From the NCBI GenBank assembly GCA_949290055.1, contig CASEQJ010000007.1, positions 1-62,403 of the forward strand: 62,403 bases of DNA. The letters run 5' to 3'. This document shows positions 36,079 through 44,344 of the stretch, one piece after another. A program made the position numbers and the translations under genes. Source of the DNA: an uncultured Olsenella sp. (GTDB lineage: Bacteria; Actinomycetota; Coriobacteriia; Coriobacteriales; Atopobiaceae). Numbering within the stretch: the stretch's first letter is position 1; each line of letters begins with the position of its first letter. The notes beneath the pieces are model-generated. The model was not told the origin of the DNA. It saw nothing but the letters and a program-made list of their open reading frames with translations, and searched no databases.

Positions 36079-36915
36079 TCACACACTTGCGCGGCTGCCG
36101 ACGTGGAGATAGCGCACGCGCTCGCCAAGCTCGTCGCGCAGGAGCGCGAAGGCGTCGGTGCCGGTGCAGTGGAACGTGAGGTAGCTCGCCCGCCGCGACG
36201 CCAGCTCCCGGGCGAGCTCGCGCGTGAGCGCGGCGTCCTCCACGGTGCCACCGCTCGGGTCCATGAGGTGGAAGCCGGCGACCACGGCGTCGAGCGGCGC
36301 ACCCGCAAGCGCCTCGGCCGTGTCCATGAGGTTCAAGATCCCGCCATGCGAGCAGCCGGAGACCAGAGTGTGACGCCCGCCCTCCTCCACCAGCAGGCTC
36401 TGCTCGTGAAGAAAGCGGTCGGGCACGAGCGCGCCGTCGCGGCGCTCCATGAGCCTCAGGTTGGAGCGCGCGCACGGGTGGTCGCGGCGCACGGTCGAGA
36501 AGAGCGTGAGCCCGCGGCCCAGCTCGCACTTCTCGCCCACCACGCGGACGCGCGGGTCCGCGGCGAGGGCCGGCTCCAGCCCAATCGCATGGTGGCGCTC
36601 CGGCGTGCCGGAGACGTGCTGCTCGAAGGCATGTTCGCGCACGTAGACGGGCACCTCCCGACCCGCGGCGTCGCAGGCGTCAAAAAACGCGGGCAGCCCG
36701 CCGCCGTGGTCGTAGTGCCCGTGGCTGAGCACCGCCAGGTCAGCAGAGGTCACGTCCACGCCGAGCGTCCGCGCGTTGGCGAGAAACGCCTCGTCCGGCC
36801 CCATGTCAAACAGGACGCGCCGGCCATCGGAGAGCTCGAGCCACAGGCTGAGCCCGTGCCGCGCCGCAAGGCGACTTGACGGCGTGCTGTTCTCCATGAG
36901 CACCGTGACGCGCAT
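36079..36915 (-). CDS. MBL-fold metallo-hydrolase
   Basis: 278 residues. The metal motif is LSHGHYDHGGGL near residue 65, with VSGCSHGG and a late GFHL as further His ligands: the layout of MBL proteins related to 7,8-dihydropterin-6-methyl-4-(beta-D-ribofuranosyl)aminobenzene-5'-phosphate synthase-type hydrolases. Actual substrate unknown. The start is preceded by GGAGG and then by a GGGG-type palindrome. Confidence 0.9.
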   Translation of the reverse strand: MRVTVLMENSTPSSRLAARHGLSLWLELSDGRRVLFDMGPDEAFLANARTLGVDVTSADLAVLSHGHYDHGGGLPAFFDACDAAGREVPVYVREHAFEQHVSGTPERHHAIGLEPALAADPRVRVVGEKCELGRGLTLFSTVRRDHPCARSNLRLMERRDGALVPDRFLHEQSLLVEEGGRHTLVSGCSHGGILNLMDTAEALAGAPLDAVVAGFHLMDPSGGTVEDAALTRELARELASRRASYLTFHCTGTDAFALLRDELGERVRYLHVGSRASV

Positions 36916-36927
36916 GACAACCTCCGA

Positions 36928-36964
36928 ACTTGCCTAAAAGGGGTCAGACCCCCTTTAGGCAAGT
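36928..36964. repeat. GGGG-TCAGA-CCCC palindrome, intergenic
   Basis: Arms ACTTGCCTAAAAGGGG and CCCCCTTTAGGCAAGT (one bulge). Unlike most members of this family it lies between divergent starts (MBL and Usp), not at a stop codon. Confidence 0.75.
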
Positions 36965-37054
36965 TTTCGACAACGCTCGCCGAGCACACGCGCTTCTCGC
37001 CGAACGAGGGGTATAACGCAGGTAGACGGCACCTTCGAAACGAGGGAGGCAACC

Positions 37055-37531
37055 ATGTACTTCAGAAACATCCTGGTTCCCTACGACGAGTCCGAGCATG
37101 CAAAGAGCGCGCTGCACATCGCGCTTGGCCTAGCAGGGCCCTACCCTGAGGCGAAGGTCCACGTGATGACCGTCATACCCTCCTCGTCCCTGCCCGATCC
37201 CACGCTCATGGCAAGCTCGGCGTTTGACACGCCCTACGCGATCGGCGATCCCGAGACCTACGAGCGCATAATGCAGTCCGTGGCGGACAACGCGCGCGGC
37301 GACGCGCAGGAGCTCATTGACCAGACGCGCGACGACGCGCAGTGCCAGATCGTCGCGGAGGCGCTGATCGCGACCTCGCCGGTCGAGGGCATAGCGGACT
37401 ACGTGAAGAGTCACGACATTGACCTCGTGGTCATGGGACGGCGCGGCCTCGGCGCGCTGCGCGGCATGATCGGCAGCGTGAGCTTTGGCGTGCTTCGCTC
37501 CGTTGACGTGCCGGTGCTCACGGTCAAGTAG
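37055..37531 (+). CDS. Universal stress protein (UspA family)
   Basis: 158 residues. ILVPYDESEHAKSALHIALGLA opens the domain; the ATP-binding end is LVVMGRRGLGALRGMIGSVSFGVLRSVDVPVLTVK, matching G-2X-G-9X-G(S/T). ATP-binding Usp proteins respond to starvation or stress. GGGAGGC precedes the ATG. Confidence 0.93.
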   Translation: MYFRNILVPYDESEHAKSALHIALGLAGPYPEAKVHVMTVIPSSSLPDPTLMASSAFDTPYAIGDPETYERIMQSVADNARGDAQELIDQTRDDAQCQIVAEALIATSPVEGIADYVKSHDIDLVVMGRRGLGALRGMIGSVSFGVLRSVDVPVLTVK

Positions 37532-37550
37532 TCGGCGCAACAGGCTCGCC

Positions 37551-37591
37551 CGAGGCCCATCCGCCAAACACCTCCGGCGGGTGGGCCTCAC
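37551..37591. terminator. Hairpin after the Usp gene
   Basis: GAGGCCCATCCGCC pairs with GGCGGGTGGGCCTC (13-14 bp), between the convergent Usp and TetR genes. No U-tract on either side, but the position fits a shared terminator. Confidence 0.65.
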
Positions 37592-37614
37592 GCCGACGGG
37601 CGTGCGCATGGCCG

Positions 37615-38259
37615 TCACAGGCTGCCGGGACGCGCGCCCCCTTCCATAAACGACGGCACGCCGCTCTCGACAAGCTGGCAGGCGAGCTGCATCACCTCGG
37701 CAATCGTCAGCCTTCGGTCCGAGAGCAGCCACCAGCGATACAGCGAGAAGAGCCCGCCGAGCCCATAGGCGAGGAGCATCCCCAGCTCGTCGTCAGGGAT
37801 ATCCTCGCCCACGAGCCCCCTGTCCACGCACTGGCGCACGAGTGGGCGCGCAAGGTGCTCCAAGAGCAGCTCGGAAGGCACGTGCTCGCAGTAGCGCTGC
37901 CCCAGCAGGAGGTTCTTGCTCAGATGCTCGGTGAGGGCCGCGAGGAAGGAGCGCAGAGGGCGAGGTTCGGAGCCGTCCGAGCTTGCCCGCGCGGTGCGCT
38001 CGACCTTGTCCAGCAGCTCGGAGACCACATCCTCGGCGATTGCGTCGAGCAGCCCGTCAATCGAGCCAAAATGCTGGTAGAAGGTCTTGCGGTCGACGTC
38101 TGCCTCGCGGGCGATCAGGCTCACGGAGATCTGGTCGATGGGCTCGTCCATGATCAGTCGGTCAAAGGCCTCGATGATGGCCCGCCGGCTGCGACGCACG
38201 CGTCGATCAACGCGCCCGCCGTCCCTCTCGACCCGTCGGTTCTTCTCGCCCTGGGACAT
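37615..38259 (-). CDS. TetR/AcrR-family regulator
   Basis: 214 residues. HTH: RRAIIEAFDRLIMDEPIDQISVSLIAREADVDRKTFYQHFGSIDGLLDAI; the rest is the helical effector domain (TetR_C type). ATG at MSQGEKN is preferred; a GTG three codons upstream is possible. It is divergent from the radical SAM gene and probably represses it, acting at the TGTGGAATA inverted repeat. Confidence 0.9.
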   Translation of the reverse strand: MSQGEKNRRVERDGGRVDRRVRRSRRAIIEAFDRLIMDEPIDQISVSLIAREADVDRKTFYQHFGSIDGLLDAIAEDVVSELLDKVERTARASSDGSEPRPLRSFLAALTEHLSKNLLLGQRYCEHVPSELLLEHLARPLVRQCVDRGLVGEDIPDDELGMLLAYGLGGLFSLYRWWLLSDRRLTIAEVMQLACQLVESGVPSFMEGGARPGSL

Positions 38260-38280
38260 ATTCCTCACACCCCGCCCATC

Positions 38281-38338
38281 TGTGGAATAGGTATCGGTCT
38301 CCCCACTTTCACGGAAGAGGCATCCTTATTATTCCACA
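38281..38338. promoter_or_regulatory. Divergent TetR operator: TGTGGAATA inverted half-sites
   Basis: TGTGGAATA (38281) and TATTCCACA (38330) are exact complements 40 bases apart, between the TetR gene and the radical SAM gene. They may be two operator half-sites brought together by dimers or looping. Confidence 0.6.
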
Positions 38339-38415
38339 TCTGTGGGTTTACACATAACTGGGTATAAACGGAAAGTAGCTTACGACCATGCTCGCAGCCA
38401 GTGAAAGGACCAGAG

Positions 38416-39858
38416 ATGTCGCTGACCCAAGCGGCGGAGCGCACCGCGCTCTACAAGCTCATCGACTACGTCGACGAAAGCCCCGAGACCCGCATCCCCA
38501 AGCTCATGGATACCGTGGACAAGTACGTTCCCGCAGACGTCTTTCCGGCGCAGCGCGCGGCGTTCCGTCACGCCATCGACAGCCAGAGCAACTGGTACCA
38601 GCTCATGATGCGCATCTTCCAACTCAATCCGGAGATTCGCCGCCGCCTGCTCAAGAGCTTCCTCGTCGACGCCAACCTCCTCGCGTGGCCCGTTCAGGAG
38701 AAGGCTCGCGACAAGCACCAGTGCAACGTCCCATGGGCGATCCTTCTGGACCCCACGAGCGCCTGCAACCTGCGCTGCACCGGCTGCTGGGCGGCCGAGT
38801 ACGGACATGCGCTCAACCTCTCCTACGAGGACATCTGCTCAATCATCGACCAGGGACGCGAGCTGGGCGTGCACGTCTACATCTACACCGGCGGCGAACC
38901 CCTCATGCGCAAGGACGACCTCATCCGCATCTGCGAGAAGTACCCCGACTGCTCCTTCCTCTGCTTCACCAACGCCACCCTCATCGACGAGGCCTTCTGC
39001 CAGGAGATGATCCGCGTGGCCAACTTCGTTCCCGCCATCAGCGCCGAGGGCAACGAGCACACCACGGATGCCCGGCGCGGCGAGGGCACCTACGCCAAGA
39101 TCGAGCGCGCGATGGACCTTTTGCGCGAGCACGGCCTGCCCTTCGGCATCTCCTGCTGCTGGACGCGCGCCAACGCCGACACCGTCGCCACCGAGGAGAA
39201 CATGGACTGGATGATCGAGAAGGGCGCGCTCTTCTGCTGGTACTTCCACTTCATGCCCGTCGGTCGCGCGGCGCGCGCCGAGCTCATGCCCACGCCGGAG
39301 CAGCGCGAGCGCATGTACCGCTTCGTGCGTCGGATGCGCGGGGAGAAGCCCCTCTTCACGCTGGACTTCCAGAACGACGGCGAGTACGTGGGCGGCTGCA
39401 TCGCCGGCGGGCGTCGCTACCTGCACATCAACGCCGCGGGCGACGTAGAGCCGTGCGTCTTCATCCACTACGCCAACGCCAACATCCACGAGGACAGCCT
39501 GCTCGACGCGCTGCGCTCGTCCCTCTTCATGAAGTACTACCAGGGCCAGCCGTTCAACACCAACCACCTGCGCCCCTGCCCCATGCTGGAGAACCCTGAT
39601 GACCTGCCGCGCATGGTGGCTCAGACGGGCGCGCGCTGCACGGACCTCGTGGAGCAGGAGTCCCCGGAGGAGCTGCGCGAGAAGACCGCGCCTGCCGCCG
39701 CGGCGTGGGCGCCGGTGGCGGAGCGCCTGTGGAACGACCCCGCCGACCCAGACCACGCCAAGCGCGGCAACTGGCGCGAGGGGCAGGCGGAGACCGACGT
39801 CACGCGCCTCGAGCGCGTGGGGCGCGACCTGACGACGCAGGCGGAGCCGAAGCTGTAG
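38416..39858 (+). CDS. Radical SAM protein with SPASM-like C-terminus
   Basis: 480 residues. A helical N-terminal extension of ~100 residues precedes the radical SAM motif SACNLRCTGCW (Cys117, 121, 124) and YIYTGGEPLMR. The C-terminal Cys pattern (GGCIAGG, EPCVFIHY, RPCPMLEN, RCTDL) resembles SPASM/twitch clusters. Family relatives with this N-terminus are uncharacterised. The enzyme may modify a peptide or small molecule; no precursor peptide gene was found nearby. AAAGGA precedes the chosen ATG. Confidence 0.87.
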   Translation: MSLTQAAERTALYKLIDYVDESPETRIPKLMDTVDKYVPADVFPAQRAAFRHAIDSQSNWYQLMMRIFQLNPEIRRRLLKSFLVDANLLAWPVQEKARDKHQCNVPWAILLDPTSACNLRCTGCWAAEYGHALNLSYEDICSIIDQGRELGVHVYIYTGGEPLMRKDDLIRICEKYPDCSFLCFTNATLIDEAFCQEMIRVANFVPAISAEGNEHTTDARRGEGTYAKIERAMDLLREHGLPFGISCCWTRANADTVATEENMDWMIEKGALFCWYFHFMPVGRAARAELMPTPEQRERMYRFVRRMRGEKPLFTLDFQNDGEYVGGCIAGGRRYLHINAAGDVEPCVFIHYANANIHEDSLLDALRSSLFMKYYQGQPFNTNHLRPCPMLENPDDLPRMVAQTGARCTDLVEQESPEELREKTAPAAAAWAPVAERLWNDPADPDHAKRGNWREGQAETDVTRLERVGRDLTTQAEPKL

Positions 39859-39891
39859 TCTCTTTTCAGTCTTCTTGCCCGTAGGACGACG

Positions 39892-40713
39892 TCACGCCAG
39901 CTCGCGCAGCCACGCGACGGCAAGGTCCAGCCAGCGCGCCACGTGCGGGAGCACGTCGTCGGGGCGATGGGCCGTCTGCTCGGTGGCCAGCGAGAGGCCG
40001 TGGCGACCCTCGTGGAAGACGTGGCACTCGTGGTCCACGCCCGCCGCCGCGAGCGCCTGCGCGTAGAGGTAGGCGTTTCTCACCGGCACCGTGGCGTCCG
40101 TGGCCGTGTGCCAGAGGAAGGTGGGCGGCGTGGCGGCGTCCACCAGGTCCTGCGCGCGGGCGAGCGGGGAGCCCACTGGGCAGAGGCGTCCCGCGTAGGC
40201 AGCGTCGCCCGGCCAGCCGGCACCGAGGTCGATAACCGGGTAGCAGAGGACCTGCCAGGCGACGCGCGCTGCGTCCACGCTCACGCCCGCCCGGGCGAGG
40301 AACGCCTCGTCACGCATGAGCGCCGCGTACGTGGCGCAGAGGTGACCGCCGGCCGAGCAGCCGAGAAGCCCGACGTTCTGCTCGTCCACGTGCCACGCGT
40401 CCGCGTGCGCCCGGACCGTCGCGACCGCGCGGGCGAGGTCCAGCTGCGGCGCGGGCAACAGCGGGGCCGCCACCGCGTCGTCGAACACGGTGTAGTCCAG
40501 AACGAAGGCCTGAAAGCCGCGGGCGAGAAGTGCGAGCGCGACCGGCTCCGCCTCGCGGTCCGAGCAGAACGCGTAGCCGCCGCCCGGGCAGACCACGACG
40601 CCGGGGCGGCGACGCGCGGCCTGGTCGGCAACGTTGTCCTGCACGTAGGCCGTGAGCGTGGCCACTTTGGTCCCGTAGCCCGCGCCCGCCAGCTCGATTC
40701 TCTCGACGCGCAT
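39892..40713 (-). CDS. Alpha/beta hydrolase (BD-FAE/esterase type)
   Basis: 273 residues. The oxyanion region is VVVCPGGGYAFCSDREAEPVA; the nucleophile Ser is in VGLLGCSAGGHLCATYA; Asp and His of the triad are in TATDATVPV and FHEGRHG. This matches the acetyl-esterase/lipase group acting on acetylated sugars or peptides. GGGAGG precedes the ATG. Confidence 0.9.
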   Translation of the reverse strand: MRVERIELAGAGYGTKVATLTAYVQDNVADQAARRRPGVVVCPGGGYAFCSDREAEPVALALLARGFQAFVLDYTVFDDAVAAPLLPAPQLDLARAVATVRAHADAWHVDEQNVGLLGCSAGGHLCATYAALMRDEAFLARAGVSVDAARVAWQVLCYPVIDLGAGWPGDAAYAGRLCPVGSPLARAQDLVDAATPPTFLWHTATDATVPVRNAYLYAQALAAAGVDHECHVFHEGRHGLSLATEQTAHRPDDVLPHVARWLDLAVAWLRELA

Positions 40714-40768
40714 CCCGTCCTCCCGTCCGTTTTTGGTCCTCTCCCATCATACGAAAGAGGTCGAATGT

Positions 40769-40872
40769 CGGGTATGTACACCCCTCGAAAGGGGCCAAAG
40801 TAGCGACGTGTCCGCTACCTGCGGCGTTACAGCCCCTTCGCTTCCGCGACCACCAAAGGGTGTACATACCCG
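40769..40872. repeat. Intergenic inverted repeat upstream of the importer operon
   Basis: Perfect 15-base arms CGGGTATGTACACCC and GGGTGTACATACCCG (each with the core GTACA), 74 bases apart, between the hydrolase and the binding-protein gene. The loop carries its own CCCCTCGAAAGGGG hairpin. It could be a two-site operator for the metal-chelate importer. Confidence 0.7.
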
Positions 40873-40935
40873 TCGAAACGGAAACGGCCGCTCGACGTAT
40901 CATGGTGGGGTCAGCCTCGTCGAAACGGAGTCCCC

Positions 40936-42093
40936 GTGAGCACGCCCCTCTCCCGCCGCACCGCTGTGAAGCTCGGCCTTCTCGCGCCCCTAGCCCTTGC
41001 CGGCTGCACCGCCGAGAAGGGCCCCGCGGCAGATGCGGACGCCGCAACCGGTCTCGCCGCCCTCGGCGACGCCACGCCCGCCCCGCTCGCCCACGCCACG
41101 CAGTTCTCACTCGACACCTATGAGGGCGGCTTCCGGCTCGCGACCCTCGCGAGCGGCGACCGCCTGCTCGTGGTGCCCGAGGGCGCGGAGCCCCCGGCGG
41201 ACCTCCCCGACGACGTCGCCGTGATCCAGCAGCCGCTCGCCAACGTCTACCTGGTCTCCACCGGCATGATCTGCCTCGTGGACGCCATTGGCGCGCTCGA
41301 TGCCGTGGGCGTCTCGTCCGTGCGCGCCGAGGACTCCCCCGTCCCCGCCTTCACTGAGCGCCTGGAGGACGGCACCATCGCCTACGGCGGCCTCTACCGC
41401 GAGCCCGACTACGAGCTCATCACCGCCACGGGCTGTCCGCTCGCGATTGAGAACACCAACATTGACCACGTCCCCGAGGTTCGCGCCAAGCTGGAGGAGC
41501 TGGGCGTGACCGTGCTCATGGAGCAGTCGAGCCGCGAGGAGGACATGCTCGGGCGCCTGGAGTGGATCAAGCTCATGGGTGCCGTGTTTGGCCGCGAGGA
41601 CGAGGCGGCGGCAGTCTTTGACGAGGTGGCGGCCCGCGTGGAGGAGGCCGCTGCCGAGGGCTCGCTCGGCAGGACCGTGGCCTTCTTCTACATAAACGAG
41701 GACGGCGCCGCCGTGACCCGTCGCGCCGGCGACTACTTCTGTCAAATGATCGAGGCGGCGGGCGGCGAGTACGTGAGCTTTGCCGAGGAGGGGGCCGCCG
41801 ACTCCTCCCCCACCACGATCACCGTGGAGATGGAGCAGTTCTACGCCGGCGCGCGCGACGTGGACGTCATCATCTACAACGGCACGATCGACGACGGCGT
41901 GACCAGCCTCGAAGCCCTCACCGAGAAGAACGCGCTGCTCGCGGACTTCCGCGCCGTCCAGGCCGGGAACGTCTGGACCTGCGACGCCAACCTCTACCAG
42001 CAGATGACCAGCATGGCCGACATCATCGAGGACTTCCGCGCGGCCTTCTCCGGCACCGGCGAGCCCACCACCTTCGTCTGGAAGCTGAGCTAG
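40936..42093 (+). CDS. Substrate-binding lipoprotein of FecCD-type importer
   Basis: 385 residues. Tat signal with lipobox (LSRRTAVKLGLLAPLALAGC). The mature protein has the two-lobed pattern of family 8 binding proteins (helical hinge, FAEEGAADSSPTTITVE and ADFRAVQAGNVWTC). It binds a metal chelate such as cobalamin, heme or a siderophore outside the membrane. GTG start with ACGGAG before it. First gene of a three-gene importer operon. Confidence 0.87.
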   Translation: MSTPLSRRTAVKLGLLAPLALAGCTAEKGPAADADAATGLAALGDATPAPLAHATQFSLDTYEGGFRLATLASGDRLLVVPEGAEPPADLPDDVAVIQQPLANVYLVSTGMICLVDAIGALDAVGVSSVRAEDSPVPAFTERLEDGTIAYGGLYREPDYELITATGCPLAIENTNIDHVPEVRAKLEELGVTVLMEQSSREEDMLGRLEWIKLMGAVFGREDEAAAVFDEVAARVEEAAAEGSLGRTVAFFYINEDGAAVTRRAGDYFCQMIEAAGGEYVSFAEEGAADSSPTTITVEMEQFYAGARDVDVIIYNGTIDDGVTSLEALTEKNALLADFRAVQAGNVWTCDANLYQQMTSMADIIEDFRAAFSGTGEPTTFVWKLS

Positions 42094-42094
42094 C

Positions 42095-43129
42095 TTGCGG
42101 GCGACAGGCGACAAGAACGGGCGGGCGCGGCGGGCGATCGCCTTCGACCTCGCCGTTCTTCTCGGCCTTGTGGCGCTCTTCGTGGCGAACCTGTGCCTGG
42201 GCAGCGTGGGGACAACGCCGGCGGAGGTGGCGCGCATCCTTGCCGACGGACCCGGCGACGCCTCCACCGCCGCGCAGGTCATATGGCAGATCCGTCTGCC
42301 GCGCGCCATCGAGGCGGTGCTGCTGGGAGGGGCGCTCTCGCTCTCCGGGTTCCTGCTGCAGACGTTCTTCGCCAACCCCATAGCCGACCCCTTCGTCCTG
42401 GGCATCTCTTCGGGCGCCAAGCTCGTAGTGGCCGTCGTGATGATCGTGGTGCTGGGCGCGGGCCAGGTCATGAGCCCGGCGGCCTCGGTTGCATCGGCGT
42501 TTGCGGGGTCGCTCCTCACGATGGGCCTCGTGCTGCTCATCTCGCGCCGCGTGCGCTCCCAGAGCATGCTCATAGTGGCCGGCGTCATGGTGGGCTACAT
42601 CTGCTCGGCCGTGACCAACTTCCTGATCGCCTTCGCCGACGACCAGTCGATCGTCAACCTGGACAACTGGTCGCGTGGGAGCTTCTCGGGCGCCACGTGG
42701 TCCGACGTGGCGCTGGTCGCCGCGTGCGTGCTCGCCATGGGCGCGGCCGTCTTCGCACTCTCCAAGCCGCTCGGCGCCTACCAGCTCGGCGAGCCCTACG
42801 CGCAGAGCGTGGGGGTCAACGTGGGCGCGCTGCGTCTGCTGATCGTGGCCGTGTCCAGTCTGCTCTCCGCGTGCGTGGCCGCCTTCGCGGGGCCGGTGTC
42901 CTTCGTGGGCATCGCGGCGCCGCACCTGGCCAAGCGCGGCGTGGGCTCGTCGCGGCCGCTCTACGTGACGCCTGCGTGCCTGCTCACGGGCGCGGCCTTC
43001 TGCTGCGGGTGCGACCTCATCGCGCGCACGCTCTTCTCACCGATCGAGCTCTCCGTGAGCGCCGTCACCGCCGTCTTTGGCGCACCGGTCGTGATCGCCC
43101 TCATGCTCCGCGGGAGGTCCCGCCCATGA
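42095..43129 (+). CDS. FecCD-family permease of metal-chelate importer
   Basis: 344 residues, ten helices: RLPRAIEAVLLGGALSLSGFLLQTFFANPIADPFVLGISSGAK is the family signature near the N-terminus, and FVGIAAPHLAKR near the end. A TTG start is used because GGAAG and the preceding stop lie right before it and no better start exists upstream. It overlaps the ATPase start by four bases (ATGA). Confidence 0.9.
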   Translation: MRATGDKNGRARRAIAFDLAVLLGLVALFVANLCLGSVGTTPAEVARILADGPGDASTAAQVIWQIRLPRAIEAVLLGGALSLSGFLLQTFFANPIADPFVLGISSGAKLVVAVVMIVVLGAGQVMSPAASVASAFAGSLLTMGLVLLISRRVRSQSMLIVAGVMVGYICSAVTNFLIAFADDQSIVNLDNWSRGSFSGATWSDVALVAACVLAMGAAVFALSKPLGAYQLGEPYAQSVGVNVGALRLLIVAVSSLLSACVAAFAGPVSFVGIAAPHLAKRGVGSSRPLYVTPACLLTGAAFCCGCDLIARTLFSPIELSVSAVTAVFGAPVVIALMLRGRSRP

Positions 43130-44274
43130 CACCTGTAAATTGGGGACAGTCCCCAATTAACAGAAACGCCCTCGAGGTGCGGGGGCTGGACGTGGGGCAC
43201 GGCGAGCGGGCGCTCGTGCGAGACGTCTGCCTTGCGGTGCGACCCGGTCAGGTCGTGGCGCTGATCGGCCCCAACGGGTCCGGCAAGACCACGATCCTGC
43301 GCACCGTGGCCGGCCAGCTCCGCGCGCTCGGCGGCGTCGTCGAGCTCTTCGGTCGCCCGCTCGCCGACGTCCCCGCGGCGGAGCGCGCCCGCACCCTCTC
43401 CGTCATGCTCACCGGCCGGCCGCAGACCGAGCTTCTCACCTGCCGCGACGTGGTGGAGGCGGGGCGCTACCCGTTCACCGGGCGCCTCGGCGTGCTGGGC
43501 GAGAAGGACGACGCAGCCGTCGCCGCCGCGATGGAGGCGACGGGCGTGGCGGAGCTCGCGGACCGCGACTTTGCCCACGTGAGCGACGGGCAGCGGCAGC
43601 GCGTCCTTCTCGCCCGGGCGCTCTGTCAGGAGCCGCAGGTGCTGCTGCTCGACGAGCCCACGTCCTACCTCGACGTGCGCTCGCAGCTCGACGTGCTCCA
43701 GCTGCTGCGCCGGGAGGCGCGCGAGCGCGATGTCGCCGTCGTGGCCTCGCTCCATGAGATCGACCTCGCGCAGAAGGCGGCCGACCATGTGATCTGCATC
43801 AAGGACGGTTGCGTCATGTGCCAGGGGACGCCCGACGAGGTCTTCACCGCCGAGCGCGTGGCCGAGCTCTACGACCTGGCCCCGGGCGCCTATGACCCCG
43901 CCTTCGGCAGCGTGGAGCTCGCGCGACCGGCCGGCGAGCCCGAGGTCTTCGTCATCGCCGGCGGCGGGTCGGGCGCGGCGTGCTTCCGGCGGCTCGCGCG
44001 CGCCGGCACGCCATTTGCCACGGGCGTCCTGCACGAGCACGACGCCGACGGCCTACTCGCGCGCAGCCTGGCCACGCGGGCGGTCTTCGAGCGCGACTTC
44101 GAGCCCGTGAGCGCCGAATCCGTGGAGCGCGCCCGCGAGGTCCTTCTCGCCTGCCGCGAGGTCATCTGCTGCGTGAGCGCGTTCGGAACCGGCAACGCGC
44201 GCAACGCCGAGCTCCTCGCCGCCGCCCGCGCCGCCGACCTCCCCGTGCGCCGCGAGGGCTCCTGCCGCAATTAA
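43126..44274 (+). CDS. ABC importer ATPase with extra N-terminal and C-terminal segments
   Basis: 382 residues. Walker A GPNGSGKTT, signature VSDGQRQRVLLARAL, Walker B LLLDEPTSYLD and the H-loop region VASLHEIDLAQ. Residues 4-13 (VNWGQSPINR) are encoded by a GGGG-ACAGT-CCCC palindrome inserted at the start. The last ~110 residues (VFVIAGGGSGAACFRR...) form an extra domain with a nucleotide-binding-like glycine loop, seen in some BtuD/FhuC-like ATPases. GGGAGG precedes the ATG. Confidence 0.88.
   Translation: MTPVNWGQSPINRNALEVRGLDVGHGERALVRDVCLAVRPGQVVALIGPNGSGKTTILRTVAGQLRALGGVVELFGRPLADVPAAERARTLSVMLTGRPQTELLTCRDVVEAGRYPFTGRLGVLGEKDDAAVAAAMEATGVAELADRDFAHVSDGQRQRVLLARALCQEPQVLLLDEPTSYLDVRSQLDVLQLLRREARERDVAVVASLHEIDLAQKAADHVICIKDGCVMCQGTPDEVFTAERVAELYDLAPGAYDPAFGSVELARPAGEPEVFVIAGGGSGAACFRRLARAGTPFATGVLHEHDADGLLARSLATRAVFERDFEPVSAESVERAREVLLACREVICCVSAFGTGNARNAELLAAARAADLPVRREGSCRN
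43133..43163. repeat. GGGG-ACAGT-CCCC palindrome inside a coding start
   Basis: Arms CTGTAAATTGGGG and CCCCAATTAACAG (one mismatch). It is read in frame as part of the ATPase N-terminus. A/T-rich arms contrast with local GC. Confidence 0.8.
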
Positions 44275-44344
44275 CGCGCACAGATTGCCGTGTGCGTTAT
44301 TTTTAACTGCAGATATATGCTATCGAAGCAAACTGTGCGCGTTA
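44272..44344. repeat. Stop-to-stop inverted repeat between convergent genes
   Basis: Arms TAACGCGCACAG and CTGTGCGCGTTA (12 bases, perfect) begin exactly at the TAA stop of the ATPase and the TAA stop of the CHAD gene. Inside, CGCAC-N10-GTGCG followed by TTATTTTT is a good intrinsic terminator for the plus strand. Confidence 0.85.
44276..44304 (+). terminator. Intrinsic terminator of the importer operon
   Basis: Hairpin CGCACAGATTGCCGTGTGCG followed by a T-rich tract (TTATTTTT). Confidence 0.8.
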
